DNA of 64,000 bases. It comes from an uncultured Eubacterium sp. (lineage in GTDB: Bacteria; Bacillota; Clostridia; Lachnospirales; Lachnospiraceae). The notes beneath the pieces were generated by a model. It had not been told where the DNA came from. It saw only the letters and a program-made list of their open reading frames with translations, and ran no database searches. Below, in pieces: positions 1 to 9,400 of the stretch. A program made the position numbers and the translations under genes. The stretch is taken from contig CAKRGX010000006.1 of the NCBI GenBank assembly GCA_934338065.1, positions 54,095 to 118,094 of the forward strand. Reading direction: 5' to 3'. Positions within the stretch are counted from its first letter, which is position 1, and each line of letters starts with the position of its first letter.

Positions 1-2
1 TC

Positions 3-203
3 GACGGTGCCGGTCAATTCCGTGTGGATGATTGGGAGATGAGAGAGGATGTCCAGAAAAAAGTTACGGAAGCATGGGGAAAAGTATCCTCTGAAAATAT
101 AAAGAAAATGGGAGATATAGACGGGTACTGGGAAGATTTTTATCATATGTTTGGTTTTGGATATGACAATGTCGATTATACTGCAGATGTAGATATTATG
201 TAA
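3..203 (+). CDS. fabV: FabV-type trans-2-enoyl-CoA/ACP reductase, C-terminal fragment
   Basis: Only the last 66 codons are inside the window; the 5' part lies to the left. The fragment contains VDDWEMREDVQKKV, then GYWEDF and FGFGYDNVDYTADVDIM at the end. From memory this matches the C-terminus of the FabV/Ter family, where a DDWE(M/L)R segment precedes a GFG-x-VDYDADVD ending. These enzymes reduce trans-2-enoyl-CoA or enoyl-ACP with NADH. In butyrate-forming anaerobes they serve crotonyl-CoA reduction or fatty acid synthesis. The catalytic Tyr and the NADH-binding region are not visible, so function rests on the tail only. A hairpin follows the stop codon. Confidence 0.75.
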   Translation, partial: DGAGQFRVDDWEMREDVQKKVTEAWGKVSSENIKKMGDIDGYWEDFYHMFGFGYDNVDYTADVDIM

Positions 204-225
204 TGATCAGATCTGTTCAAGTCAG

Positions 226-248
226 GGGGCTGCCTTTAAGATAGCCCC
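226..248 (+). terminator. Putative terminator hairpin after fabV
   Basis: GGGGCT (226-231) pairs with AGCCCC (243-248) around an 11-nt loop and is followed by a short T/A-rich stretch. The T tract is weak, so termination may be partial. Confidence 0.5.
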
Positions 249-275
249 TTATATTGTAAAGAAAGGCGATATGGT

Positions 276-1151
276 ATGGCAGAGAATAAGGAAATCTTTA
301 CCAATTTTGCGGGTTTTCAGTGTTTAGAGCAATTACATAATAATTCGACAGGACTATATCTGAGTACTTGTGGAGTACAGAATTGTCCTCCTGGGTATTC
401 CTATGGACCAGGTACAAGAGATATTTATATTATTCATTTTATCTGTGAGGGAAAGGGTAGTTATGAGGTGAATGGCTTTACATATCATTTACACAAGGGT
501 GATTTTTTTGTCATATATCCGGATACAGAAGTTTTCTACCAGGCAGATGAGAACGAACCATGGGACTATATCTGGATTGGGTTTCAGGGAATAAAGGCAG
601 AGACTTATCTTGGGTATGCCGGAGTTGATAGAGACCACCTGATAGGACATTGCTATAACACGGCGTATATGCTTTCCTGCATCCAGCAGATGACATTGGC
701 TCGTGTACTTACTCACTACAATGAATTGCGTCGACAGGCGGCTTTGCTACAGGTATTTGCGGCATTGATCGAACAGCATGATGAACAACTGCCAAAAGAA
801 GAAAAGGTTGAGTATCCGCATCATATTTATATAGATCAGACATTGGATTATGTTCAGACACATATCAGCGAGAATATACGGATTCAGGATATTGCAAATT
901 ATATCGGGATCGACCGCAGTTATCTGACTTCAATATTTAAAAAGTCACTGGGAATCTCGCCACAGGAATATCTGCTGAACTATCGTATGGAATATGCATG
1001 TGAATTATTAAAGGAACCAAATATGAAAATATCAGCCATTGCTAATGAAGTAGGATATCAGGATCCGCTTGCTTTTTCTAAGGTGTTTAAGAAGCATATG
1101 AACATCTCTCCATCAGAATTTCGATCACATCATATTGGTTCCTTAAATTAA
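276..1151 (+). CDS. AraC family transcriptional regulator with cupin sensor domain
   Basis: 291 aa. The N-terminal half (about residues 20-160) looks like the AraC-type cupin sensor domain (GSYEVNGFTYHLHKGDFFVIYPDTE). The C-terminal ~100 residues carry two helix-turn-helix motifs of the AraC/XylS family: IRIQDIANYIGIDRSYLTSIFK and the signature helix ISAIANEVGYQDPLAFSKVFKK. Such proteins usually activate sugar-use genes on binding a carbohydrate ligand. No sugar operon is next to it, so the target is unknown; the GH2 enzyme at 6.4-9.8 kb is too distant to link with confidence. Start ATG 276 follows AGAAAGGCGAT; an overlapping ATG at 271 is out of frame. Convergent with lysC, with only 14 nt between them. 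Confidence 0.9.
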   Translation: MAENKEIFTNFAGFQCLEQLHNNSTGLYLSTCGVQNCPPGYSYGPGTRDIYIIHFICEGKGSYEVNGFTYHLHKGDFFVIYPDTEVFYQADENEPWDYIWIGFQGIKAETYLGYAGVDRDHLIGHCYNTAYMLSCIQQMTLARVLTHYNELRRQAALLQVFAALIEQHDEQLPKEEKVEYPHHIYIDQTLDYVQTHISENIRIQDIANYIGIDRSYLTSIFKKSLGISPQEYLLNYRMEYACELLKEPNMKISAIANEVGYQDPLAFSKVFKKHMNISPSEFRSHHIGSLN

Positions 1152-1165
1152 TGATTTATTAAGAA

Positions 1166-2485
1166 TTATAGCTGGGCAACAACAAAGATATTATAAATTG
1201 CCTGGATGGCATCTTCAAAATCTTCATTTCGTACGCCAATGATAATATTTAACTCACTAGACCCCTGATCAATCATTTTTACATTGATGTGGGCGTGGGC
1301 AAGTGCTGAGAAAAGTCTGCCTGCTGTACCACGCGTACTTTTCATGCCGCGTCCAACGACTGCAATCAATGCCAGATCCGATTCTAAATGTATAGTGTCT
1401 GGTTTTGCCATACGATTGATGTCGGCAATCACCTGTTGTTCTTTTTCCTGAAATTCATCCTGATGAACAAAGATAGTCATCGTATCAATACCAGATGGCA
1501 TGTGTTCAAATGAGATACCATTGTCTTCAAAAGCACTGAGTACCTTACGGCCAAAACCAATTTCGGAATTCATCATATCTTTTTCTATATTTACGGCGAC
1601 AAACCCTTTTTTCCCGGCAATACCGGTAATTGTGTATGCCGGAATACGGCAAGTACTCTCAACAATCATAGTTCCGGCATCTTCCGGACGATTGGTGTTA
1701 CGGATATTGATTGGAATTCCGGCTTTGCGAACAGGGAAGATAGCATCTTCGTGAAGGACAGAAGCACCCATGTAAGCTAACTCGCGTAATTCCATATAAG
1801 TAATTGTGTGGATTACCTCCGGGTCTTTGACAATCCGTGGATCAGTTACAAGACAACCGGATACATCGGTCCAATTCTCATAGAGATCAGCGTTGATCGC
1901 TTTTGCTACAAGTGATCCGGTAATATCCGAACCGCCACGTGAGAATGTAATTACTTTTCCGTTTGCTGTAGCACCATAAAAACCAGGAATAACGGCACGT
2001 TCAACATTTTCCAGATATTTGGACAATAAGCTGTTGGTTGTATCTCCATCAAAATTCCCATCTTTATCAAAACGGATTACATTGGCAGAATCCACAAAAT
2101 CGTAATCAAGGTACTTTGCCATGATCTTTCCATTCAGATATTCACCACGGGAAGCAGCATACATAGAACCCGCTTTGTCTAAGAATTTCTTTTTAATCGT
2201 TTCAAAATCGTCATCAAGCGAAAAGTCCAGCTTTAAACCGCGGATGATTTCATTGTATCGATCTTTAATGAGGTTTAACTGCTTCGTAAAGGCCTGACCA
2301 TTTTCAGCTAATTCGTAGCAGTTATATAACATATCGGTAACTTTTGTGTCGTCTGAAAAGCGTTTTCCGGGAGCGGAAGGTACAACATAACGACGGGATT
2401 CATCTGCACGGATGATATTACCAACTTTGACAAACTGTTCTGCACTTGCCAGGGAACTACCACCGAATTTGACTACTTTTTTCAT
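1166..2485 (-). CDS. lysC: Aspartate kinase (aspartokinase)
   Basis: 439 aa. Phosphorylates L-aspartate, the first step to lysine, threonine, methionine and diaminopimelate. The N-terminal motif KFGGSSLASAEQF is the amino-acid-kinase signature of aspartokinases. FSRGGSDITGSLVAKAI and the WTDVSG segment are substrate and nucleotide site motifs. The C-terminal third holds tandem ACT domains (ITGIAGKKGFVAVNIE; LALIAVVGRGM), the usual allosteric sites. Start ATG 2485 is chosen because GGAGAGA lies 6 nt upstream and because MKKVVKFGGSS is the canonical N-terminus; an open frame continues upstream to 2569 without a good ribosome site. Transcribed from a divergent promoter region shared with the small gene at 2622. 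No lysine riboswitch fits in the short leader. Confidence 0.93.
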   Translation of the reverse strand: MKKVVKFGGSSLASAEQFVKVGNIIRADESRRYVVPSAPGKRFSDDTKVTDMLYNCYELAENGQAFTKQLNLIKDRYNEIIRGLKLDFSLDDDFETIKKKFLDKAGSMYAASRGEYLNGKIMAKYLDYDFVDSANVIRFDKDGNFDGDTTNSLLSKYLENVERAVIPGFYGATANGKVITFSRGGSDITGSLVAKAINADLYENWTDVSGCLVTDPRIVKDPEVIHTITYMELRELAYMGASVLHEDAIFPVRKAGIPINIRNTNRPEDAGTMIVESTCRIPAYTITGIAGKKGFVAVNIEKDMMNSEIGFGRKVLSAFEDNGISFEHMPSGIDTMTIFVHQDEFQEKEQQVIADINRMAKPDTIHLESDLALIAVVGRGMKSTRGTAGRLFSALAHAHINVKMIDQGSSELNIIIGVRNEDFEDAIQAIYNIFVVAQL

Positions 2486-2540
2486 GAAACATCTCTCCAT
2501 ATTAAATAATTTTGTTTGTGTAATAAAAGCACACGAATAT

Positions 2541-2569
2541 AGTAAACCATGTTTTTTGCGTTTTTTCAA
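2541..2569 (-). promoter_or_regulatory. Putative promoter for lysC
   Basis: On the minus strand TTGAAA (2564-2569) and TTTACT (2541-2546) are 17 nt apart. The -35 lies inside the left arm of the inverted repeat at 2562-2585. Confidence 0.5.
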
Positions 2570-2585
2570 GTTTTTTCTTGAAAAA
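2562..2585. promoter_or_regulatory. Perfect inverted repeat between divergent lysC and small gene (possible operator)
   Basis: TTTTTCAAG (2562-2570) and CTTGAAAAA (2577-2585) form perfect 9-bp arms separated by six T. It covers the lysC -35 and sits just upstream of the extended -10 of the rightward promoter. Its location between two divergent starts argues against a terminator and for an operator, but no regulator is assigned. Confidence 0.5.
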
Positions 2586-2587
2586 TG

Positions 2588-2596
2588 TGCTATACT
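2588..2596 (+). promoter_or_regulatory. Extended -10 promoter for the small gene at 2622
   Basis: TGC followed directly by TATACT gives an extended -10 element. A good -35 is not seen at the right distance, which is usual for extended -10 promoters. Confidence 0.5.
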
Positions 2597-2621
2597 ATAA
2601 GATATGTCTGGAGGGAGACAA

Positions 2622-2888
2622 ATGGAAGATATTGTTTTATATTCTATTATGTATTATGAAAAAAGCGTTTTTAAGGGAAGTTACCGTGGAATGAATTTTC
2701 GCCTTGCCCGAGGTGGTGATGACGAAAACAAGGTGCTTGTTGCTACAGCGTGGAAGGGACCATTTATTTTGGAAAAAACAAAAGAAACACCGGTCATCAG
2801 AGAATTTTCTTTTAGCGATGAGGGAATTCGGGAGGCAGATGCCTGGCTGGAGGAGCAGCAACGGATCCTTTGTCCTAAAATCACTTGA
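2622..2888 (+). CDS. Small conserved-looking protein of unknown function
   Basis: 88 aa, not recognised. Soluble and charged, without signal peptide or membrane segment; begins MEDIVLYSIMYYEKSVFKG and ends with an acidic/aromatic helix (EADAWLEEQQRILCPK). The start is ATG 2622 because GGAGGGAG lies 6 nt upstream; an ATG at 2604 has no ribosome site. It is transcribed divergently from lysC across a perfect palindrome, and lies just upstream of the G3E GTPase pair, which has its own promoter. Coding status is supported by the ribosome site and promoter. Function unknown. Confidence 0.65.
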   Translation: MEDIVLYSIMYYEKSVFKGSYRGMNFRLARGGDDENKVLVATAWKGPFILEKTKETPVIREFSFSDEGIREADAWLEEQQRILCPKIT

Positions 2889-2912
2889 AATAAATGAAAA
2901 AATGAGTATAAT
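2885..2912 (+). promoter_or_regulatory. Putative promoter for the G3E GTPase pair
   Basis: TTGAAA (2885-2890), 16-nt spacer, TATAAT (2907-2912). It overlaps the end of the preceding small gene. No Zur-like operator could be recognised by eye. Confidence 0.6.
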
Positions 2913-2970
2913 GAGGTCAGAGTAAAAGGTTTTAGAAAATGGAGTGAAGAACTCCGGAATGGAGGAAAGT

Positions 2971-4062
2971 ATGACGAAGATTGATATTTTTTCCGGTTTT
3001 TTAGGAGCAGGAAAGACAACTTTGATTAAAAAATTAATTCAGGAAGCTTTTCATGGAGAAAAACTGGTTCTGATTGAAAACGAATTTGGTGAGATAGGAA
3101 TAGATGGCGGATTTATGAAAGACGCTGGGATAAATGTGACGGAGATGAATTCCGGCTGTATCTGTTGTTCCTTAGTCGGTGATTTTGGTACAGCATTACA
3201 GGAAGTGTTAGAAAAATATGCTCCAGACCGCATTATCATTGAGCCATCCGGAGTAGGAAAGTTATCGGATGTCATCAAGGCGGTATCCGGTGTGATGGAA
3301 GATCATACGGATGTTCAGATGAATAGTTATGTGACTGTTGCTGATGCTTCCAAATGCAAAATGTATATGAAAAATTTTGGAGAGTTTTATAATAATCAGA
3401 TTGAAAGTGCAAAGACAATTGTTTTAAGCCGGACGGGTAATATCAGTGATGATAAACTTGAACTGGCGCTCTCGTTGATCCGTGAGAAAAATGAGGAGGC
3501 AACAATCATTACAACTCCATGGGATCAGATAGATGGCAAGCAGATTCTTGCAGCGATGGAGAAAGGCAATTCATTGGAAAAGGAGCTTCTTGATAAAGAA
3601 GAGATCTGTCCGGAGTGTGGCCATCATCATGACCACCATGATCACGAACACCATCATCACCATGATGGCAAGTGCTGTTGTGGACACGATCATGACCATG
3701 ATCACGAACACCATCATCACCATGATGGCGAGTGCTGTTGTGGACACGATCATGATCATGAGCATCATCACCATCATCATGCTGACGATGTATTTACCAG
3801 TGTAGGAATGGAAAGCGCCCATAAATATACGGAAGATGAATTAGAAGATATATTGAAGAAGCTATCTTCGGAACAGTCTGGTTATGGCAACATTCTTCGT
3901 GCAAAGGGTATTGTACCGGCGGTAGAAGGAGAGTGGTTCCACTTCGATCTGGTACCGGGAGAGTATGAGATCCGTCGTGGATCGGCTGACTATACAGGAC
4001 GTATGTGTGTAATTGGTGCAGAACTTAAGGAAGCAGATATTAAGGAGTTATTCCATATATAA
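2971..4062 (+). CDS. CobW/G3E family GTPase with Cys/His-rich metal-binding insert
   Basis: 363 aa. G3E GTPases act as metallochaperones or insertases, for example the zinc chaperones YciC/ZagA. Seen here: Walker A GFLGAGKTT at residues 9-17, the metal-binding NSGCICCSL (CxCC) about residue 65, a long insert with HDHEHHHHHDGKCCCGHDHD-type repeats (about residues 220-272), and a C-terminal CobW_C-like region. The usual guanine-specificity motif NKxD appears as SRTG (VLSRTGNIS), an unusual change. Start ATG 2971 follows GGAGG at 2961-2965; an upstream in-frame ATG at 2944 lacks a ribosome site. It is followed 21 nt later by a second G3E gene, almost certainly in one transcript. The metal is probably zinc or nickel; which one cannot be told from sequence. 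Confidence 0.88.
   Translation: MTKIDIFSGFLGAGKTTLIKKLIQEAFHGEKLVLIENEFGEIGIDGGFMKDAGINVTEMNSGCICCSLVGDFGTALQEVLEKYAPDRIIIEPSGVGKLSDVIKAVSGVMEDHTDVQMNSYVTVADASKCKMYMKNFGEFYNNQIESAKTIVLSRTGNISDDKLELALSLIREKNEEATIITTPWDQIDGKQILAAMEKGNSLEKELLDKEEICPECGHHHDHHDHEHHHHHDGKCCCGHDHDHDHEHHHHHDGECCCGHDHDHEHHHHHHADDVFTSVGMESAHKYTEDELEDILKKLSSEQSGYGNILRAKGIVPAVEGEWFHFDLVPGEYEIRRGSADYTGRMCVIGAELKEADIKELFHI
3637..3780 (+). repeat. 60-bp tandem repeat encoding the Cys/His-rich insert
   Basis: Two nearly identical 60-bp copies (3637-3696 and 3697-3756; they differ at one position, AAG/GAG codon) and a partial third copy. Each codes for a 20-residue unit with a His/Asp/Glu block and a CCCG knot. Copy number is likely to vary between strains by slippage. 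Confidence 0.9.
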
Positions 4063-4083
4063 ACAAACACAGTGGAGGGATAT

Positions 4084-5037
4084 ATGTTTGGTAATCGCGA
4101 CATTCCGGTATATCTTTTTACCGGATTTTTGGAAAGTGGTAAAACAACCTGTTTTAAGGAAATATTAGAAGAAGGCAATTTTGAGGATGGTCTGCATACG
4201 CTTTTTCTTCTGACGGAGGAAGGTGAAAAGGAAGTTGATGAGAATCTTCTTCAATATAACAAAGTGGATACGGTTGTAATTGAAGATGAGGAAGATCTCA
4301 CAGAGGACAAATGTAAGGAATTGGTGAAGGAGTATAAGCCGGCCCGCATTGTAATAGAAGTCAATGGTATGTGGGATCTCACCAGACTGATCAATGAAAC
4401 AATACCAGAGAACTGGGTTGTTGTTCAGACTTTTACAACGGTAAATGCGCAGACTTTTCAAATGTATATCAGTAATATGAAGTCGTTGATTATGTCTCAT
4501 TTCCAGCAGTCAGATCTGGTAATCTTTAATCGGTGTGATAAGGAAATGGACAAAGCATCTATGCGCCGTAATGTGAAAGCAATCAATCGTGCTACGCAGG
4601 TTCTTTTTGAATCTGAAGATGGTTCCGTAGAAAGCAATATTGAAGAGGAACTGCCTTATGATATCAATGCCGACGTTATAAATTTGGAGGATGATGATTT
4701 TGGCTTGTGGTATCTGGATGTCAGTGAACACCCGGAAAAGTATGAAAACAAAACCATTGTATTTAAAGGACAGGTCTATCGTAATCGTACTTTTCCAAGC
4801 GATGCGTTTGTCCCGGCACGAAAAGCGATGACCTGTTGTGCCGATGACATTGCAAAAATCGGATTTATCTGCCATAGCAGGGAGGCAACGAAATTCCATA
4901 CGGATTCATGGGTCAGGGTAACAGTAAAGGTAAAACCGGAATTCTCACGCAAACAAAAGGCTTTGGTGCCAATGCTTTGGGCAGATAAGATTGAACGTGC
5001 AGAGGCTCCGAAGGAAGAAATCGTGTATTTCTCTTAA
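4084..5037 (+). CDS. G3E GTPase fused to a DUF1980/TIGR03943-like C-terminal domain
   Basis: 317 aa. The N-terminal part has a Walker A, GFLESGKTT (residues 14-22), and a plausible G4 motif NRCD (VIFNRCDKE). It lacks the CxCC metal motif of the preceding protein. The last ~115 residues (from GLWYLDVSEHPEKYENKTIV through TFPSDAFVPARKAMTCC to WVRVTVKVK) resemble, from memory, the DUF1980/TIGR03943 (YcgQ-type) domain, whose genes co-occur with CobW GTPases and membrane permeases in zinc-starvation loci. The fusion therefore ties the two families together. Start ATG 4084 follows GGAGGG at 4073-4078. It probably partners the upstream GTPase. Function in metal homeostasis is inferred. Confidence 0.8.
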   Translation: MFGNRDIPVYLFTGFLESGKTTCFKEILEEGNFEDGLHTLFLLTEEGEKEVDENLLQYNKVDTVVIEDEEDLTEDKCKELVKEYKPARIVIEVNGMWDLTRLINETIPENWVVVQTFTTVNAQTFQMYISNMKSLIMSHFQQSDLVIFNRCDKEMDKASMRRNVKAINRATQVLFESEDGSVESNIEEELPYDINADVINLEDDDFGLWYLDVSEHPEKYENKTIVFKGQVYRNRTFPSDAFVPARKAMTCCADDIAKIGFICHSREATKFHTDSWVRVTVKVKPEFSRKQKALVPMLWADKIERAEAPKEEIVYFS

Positions 5038-5039
5038 CC

Positions 5040-5068
5040 TTGAAATCCATCGTCATCTATGCTATAGT
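5040..5068 (+). promoter_or_regulatory. Promoter for icd
   Basis: TTGAAA (5040-5045), 17-nt spacer, TATAGT (5063-5068), 40 nt before the icd start codon. Confidence 0.7.
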
Positions 5069-5107
5069 AGGAGACGACAAAACAGATAAAAGATTGGAGG
5101 ATTTATT

Positions 5108-6313
5108 ATGGCAAAGATTCAGATGACGACTCCTCTTGTGGAGATGGACGGAGATGAAATGACTCGTATTTTATGGAAAATGATCAAAGATGAGTTATTG
5201 CTTCCGTATATTGATTTGAAGACAGAGTATTATGATCTGGGTTTGGAATATCGTAATGAGACAAATGATCAGGTGACAATCGATTCGGCTGAGGCAACGA
5301 AAAAATATGGTGTAGCAGTAAAATGTGCAACAATTACGCCGAACGCTGCCCGTATGAAAGAGTATGATCTGAAAGAGATGTGGAAATCACCAAATGGTAC
5401 GATCCGTGCGGCATTGGATGGTACGGTATTTCGTGCGCCGATCAAAGTCAAAGGAATTGAACCATGTGTTAAGAATTGGGAAAAGCCGATCACATTAGCT
5501 CGTCATGCATATGGAGATGTTTATAAAAATACGGAGATAAAAGTACCGGGTGCCGGTAAAGCAGAACTTGTTTTTACAGCAGAAGATGGCACTGAGATTC
5601 GAGAAGTCATTCATGAATTTGATGGTCCGGGTATTATTCAGGGAATTCATAATACGGATAAATCCATAACCAGTTTTGCAAGAGCATGCTTTTCTTATGC
5701 TATAGATACCAAACAGGATCTCTGGTTTGCAACAAAAGATACCATATCTAAAAAATATGATCATAATTTTAAGGATATTTTCCAAGATGTTTATGATAAA
5801 GAGTATAAAGATAAATTTGAGAAAGCTGGTCTGGAGTATTTCTATACATTGATTGATGATGCTGTTGCCAGAGTCATGAAAACAAAAGGCGGTTTCATCT
5901 GGGCATGTAAAAACTATGATGGCGATGTCATGAGTGATATGGTGTCATCTGCCTGTGGTTCCTTAGCTATGATGACTTCTGTTCTTGTATCTCCGGATGG
6001 TGTTTATGAGTACGAGGCTGCTCATGGTACTGTTCAGCGTCATTATTACAAACATTTGAAGGGTGAGGAAACATCCACCAATTCAGTTGCAACGATCTTT
6101 GCCTGGACAGGGGCACTCCGTAAACGTGGAGAACTGGACAATATTCCGGAATTGATGGCATTTGCTGATAAATTGGAAAAAGCTACTCTGAAGACAATAG
6201 AAGATGGTAAGATGACCAAAGATCTTGCACTTATTACAGAGTTGAAAGATGTAACGGTTTTGAACAGTGAAGGTTTCATTAAAGCTATCCGTGAGACTAT
6301 GGATGCTATGTAA
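5108..6313 (+). CDS. icd: NADP-dependent isocitrate dehydrogenase (eukaryote-like homodimeric type)
   Basis: 401 aa. Converts isocitrate to 2-oxoglutarate and CO2 with NADP+, giving 2-oxoglutarate for glutamate synthesis. The N-terminus [38 protein letters not shown], the C-terminal [13 protein letters not shown] and [14 protein letters not shown] are typical of the subfamily II enzymes found in eukaryotes and some anaerobes, not of the E. coli-type Icd. Start ATG 5108 follows TTGGAGG. Monocistronic: its own promoter lies upstream and a strong bidirectional terminator downstream. Citrate synthase is found at 35.4 kb; aconitase is not in the window. Together they would form the oxidative branch toward glutamate. 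Confidence 0.95.
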   Translation: MAKIQMTTPLVEMDGDEMTRILWKMIKDELLLPYIDLKTEYYDLGLEYRNETNDQVTIDSAEATKKYGVAVKCATITPNAARMKEYDLKEMWKSPNGTIRAALDGTVFRAPIKVKGIEPCVKNWEKPITLARHAYGDVYKNTEIKVPGAGKAELVFTAEDGTEIREVIHEFDGPGIIQGIHNTDKSITSFARACFSYAIDTKQDLWFATKDTISKKYDHNFKDIFQDVYDKEYKDKFEKAGLEYFYTLIDDAVARVMKTKGGFIWACKNYDGDVMSDMVSSACGSLAMMTSVLVSPDGVYEYEAAHGTVQRHYYKHLKGEETSTNSVATIFAWTGALRKRGELDNIPELMAFADKLEKATLKTIEDGKMTKDLALITELKDVTVLNSEGFIKAIRETMDAM

Positions 6314-6352
6314 TAATAGATCATACAGGATATAAAATAGTTTACATAAAAA

Positions 6353-6391
6353 GATCAGTGAGAGTCAGGTATACTTTCACTGATCTTTTTT
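6353..6391. terminator. Bidirectional terminator between icd and the GH2 gene
   Basis: GATCAGTGA (6353-6361) pairs with TCACTGATC (6377-6385); the stem can extend inward with one G-U pair. T-run on the + strand after the stem and A-run before it (T-run on the - strand), so it can serve both convergent genes. Confidence 0.85.
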
Positions 6392-6416
6392 GATGTAGAT
6401 TGGCTGATGTTTCTTA

Positions 6417-9400
6417 TTATTTAAATTTAAACCAGTCAAAATCAAATCGGCTGCCCGGCATAAAGATAAAATTTATGCGGCCACTTCCTGAGAAGTTATC
6501 AATTGGAAAGGTAAGTTCCTGATAACCATCGCTTTGTGGAAAATCAACCATGTGGCGGACTTCTGTACCATCTTCACGGAAAAACCGGATGTGAATTGTG
6601 TTGACCGGAATCGGTGAATGACCGTTTATGGTGATGTGGCTTGGTCCATTTTCACCAAAATCCATATGGTCAAATTCAATGGTAACATTATTTCCGATAT
6701 TGGTAATTGTTTTGGAACCTACCGTAAAAGCATCACCGGTGATCGAGTTGTTTTCTATGGCATACAGTTTTCCATAGGCTTTTTCTAATTTAGTACAGTA
6801 AAATCCCTGTAGGGATAGTTTCGTGGATGGATAAACCACAATAGAAATCGAATGTACGCCTTTGATACGCTGAGGCAGCTTATATATATTTTCCTGATAA
6901 TGGTTGTACCAGCTTTTGGCATGATAGTTATCTTTTAGCAGACAAATACCGTCTGTTTCTGAATCGCCCAGCCATACTTCGATTGGCAGTTCATCTTCAA
7001 AGGAAAAGATAGGAATATGGATATCAGCCGCACCATACTCACCAAAATCAATGTTTTCAAATAAAAAACGGGTGCGTTGATTGGCGGTAATATAGACACC
7101 ACCTTGAAAACTTAATTTTGCCTCGCTGGAACATTTACTATAGTTTATCCCATTTATCATTTTGTATGGATTACTGGTGGCTTCACCCAGCCCGCTGACT
7201 TCAAACTCTAACTCGGACATGACTTCTGCTGTCTGGCTGCCATTTGTACAGGAACAGCAAAGCCGGAATTCACCATCACCCAGTGCATGAATGACAGCGG
7301 TTGTCCCATCAATATCGACCGTAACGCAATTGCTTTCTACACCATCTAATGTTACTGCTTGAAAGGATATATCCCGATGTGTTGCATTTTCAGGAAGAAT
7401 TGTCGCTGTTACAACAGTTTCATTATATTGTTTGTCCAGATGAGTGGCTCCCTGATGATGTAATTCTATTTTTCTGACAGGAATTTCATCTGATTTTTCG
7501 GGATAGGTTTCTTCATTTTCCATAAAGCAGGAAATGCCGGAGCGGACAGGGGCACTTAAGACCGGAATGGTAAGGACTGCCGGTTCTAAGGTGGGTGATG
7601 TGACTTCAATCTGTACAGATCCGGCTTCCGGTTTAGTGGCAATGATAGCAAGAAGACGGCCGCTGAAAAGCTTCCGGCTGGTTCCCTTGTATTGTTCAAA
7701 ATCTGTGCTATCTCCATTATCCAGACCGATCAGACGCCCGGCCCCTGTCACAGAGACGTGAACACGGCTTCGGCTATTGGCAACAAAACGGTCTTGTTCA
7801 TCTACGGTGTTAATCTCTAAAAACAGAAGATCTTCCCCGTTGCCAAGCAGAGTGTCTTTGTTGGCATGAAGCGTTATTCTGGCAGCATTTCCGAAGGAGG
7901 AACAGGTGTCTTTTGCAATGACGGTATTGTTTTCATCATAGGCAACGGCTTCGAGTGTTCCCGGATGATAGACAATCTGCCAGTCAGCCGCAAGATGTTG
8001 ACCATTAGCATGATCAATCTTCTGTGTTCCCTGTGACTCTCCGTTGTAAAATAGTTCTACTTTAGGTGCGTTCGAAAAAATACGTACATCAATAAGCTGC
8101 CCTTCATTAAAGTCCCAATAAGGAAGCAGATGTACCATAGGATTCTGTTTATAACTGGTCCACTCAGCCATATAATGATAATAGCTGTCTTTTGGAAAAC
8201 CGGCAGTATCGACCTGGCCGAAGTAGGAATTCTTCGTGAAGTATGGTGTTGGTTCTCCGATATAATCCCATCCGGTCCAGATAAACTGGCCGAAGCAGTA
8301 TTTCCGGTCACGATGCGCAGATACAACAACATCTGTGCTTTTGGCCCCCCAGTTCGTTGTGCAGTTGCCAAGAGAAGAACACTGACCATCTGCATAGGTG
8401 AGAAGACGATTACTTAGTGGAAAATGATAAATGCCACGGCTTTGCAGGGTGGAAGAAGTCTCGCTGCCAAAGATACACCAGTCCGGATACTTCTTATGAT
8501 GTTCATCATATAGATTTTCCTGATAGTTATAACCGGCAAGATCAACTTCATTGGCACACTTTTGTGCACCTTGACCGTCCATGATATTGGAACCCATAGC
8601 AATTACAGCGTTACCATAGTAATCCAGCTTTCTGACCTCATCGCGCAGCATACATGTAACTTCAAGACCACGTTCATCATTGACATCCGGGATTTCATTG
8701 CCAATTCCCCAGATGAAGACAGAAGGGTGATTGCGATCCTGGCGTACCCAGCTGGTCACATCTTTTTGCCACCATTCTTTGAAATAATTGCCATAATCAT
8801 AATCTGTTTTATTGTGTTCCCACATATCAAAACTTTCCGTAAATAGTAATAGTCCTATCTCATCGCAAAGCTCCAGCAGTTCCACAGCAGGCATATTATG
8901 CGCACTTCGGATTGCATTGACTCCCATGACTTTCATTGTCAAAAGCTGGCGCCGGATCGCTTCACGATTAACGGCAGCACCAAGGGCTCCGAGTGTATGA
9001 TGCTCACATGTGCCGTTTATCGTTACGTTTTTACCATTTAAGAAAAAGCCTTTCTGACTGTCAAAATGGATTGTCCGGAAACCAAAACGCTGTGTGTCGG
9101 TATCGATCACCTGATCATTTAATAATAGTTCGGTATGTATACTATATTGAATCGGACTCTTAATATCCCATAAAGAAGGGGAGTCAAAGAATAGAAGCTG
9201 CCTGTCTGTTTGTAAGCCAATCTGAGCGTCTATTCTCACTTCCGTGTTTTGTATTTCTTCACCGTCCGGTGAAAAAATGGTATGGCGAAGAGAAACGATT
9301 CCCTCAGAACCGGAATCATTTTGAATCTCGGTATCAATATGTAATGCCCACCGGGAGTCGGTCTTCTGGGAAGACAAATAGATGCCATCAGTTGTCAGAT

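Noticed and set aside
2486..2600. Lysine riboswitch upstream of lysC
   Set aside because: The leader is too short for the ~170-nt lysine riboswitch and no matching pattern is seen.
3640..3780. CRISPR-like array because of regular repeats
   Set aside because: The repeats are direct, contiguous and coding (60-bp units without spacers), so it is a protein tandem repeat.
3533..3822. Long open frames in other registers across the His-rich repeat
   Set aside because: They follow from the repetitive CAT/GAC/CAC codons of the real gene; low complexity (Met/Ile/Val runs), no ribosome site.
4165..4899. Minus-strand frames of 111 and 129 codons within the second G3E gene
   Set aside because: They lie opposite a well-supported gene and show no ribosome site or recognisable protein.
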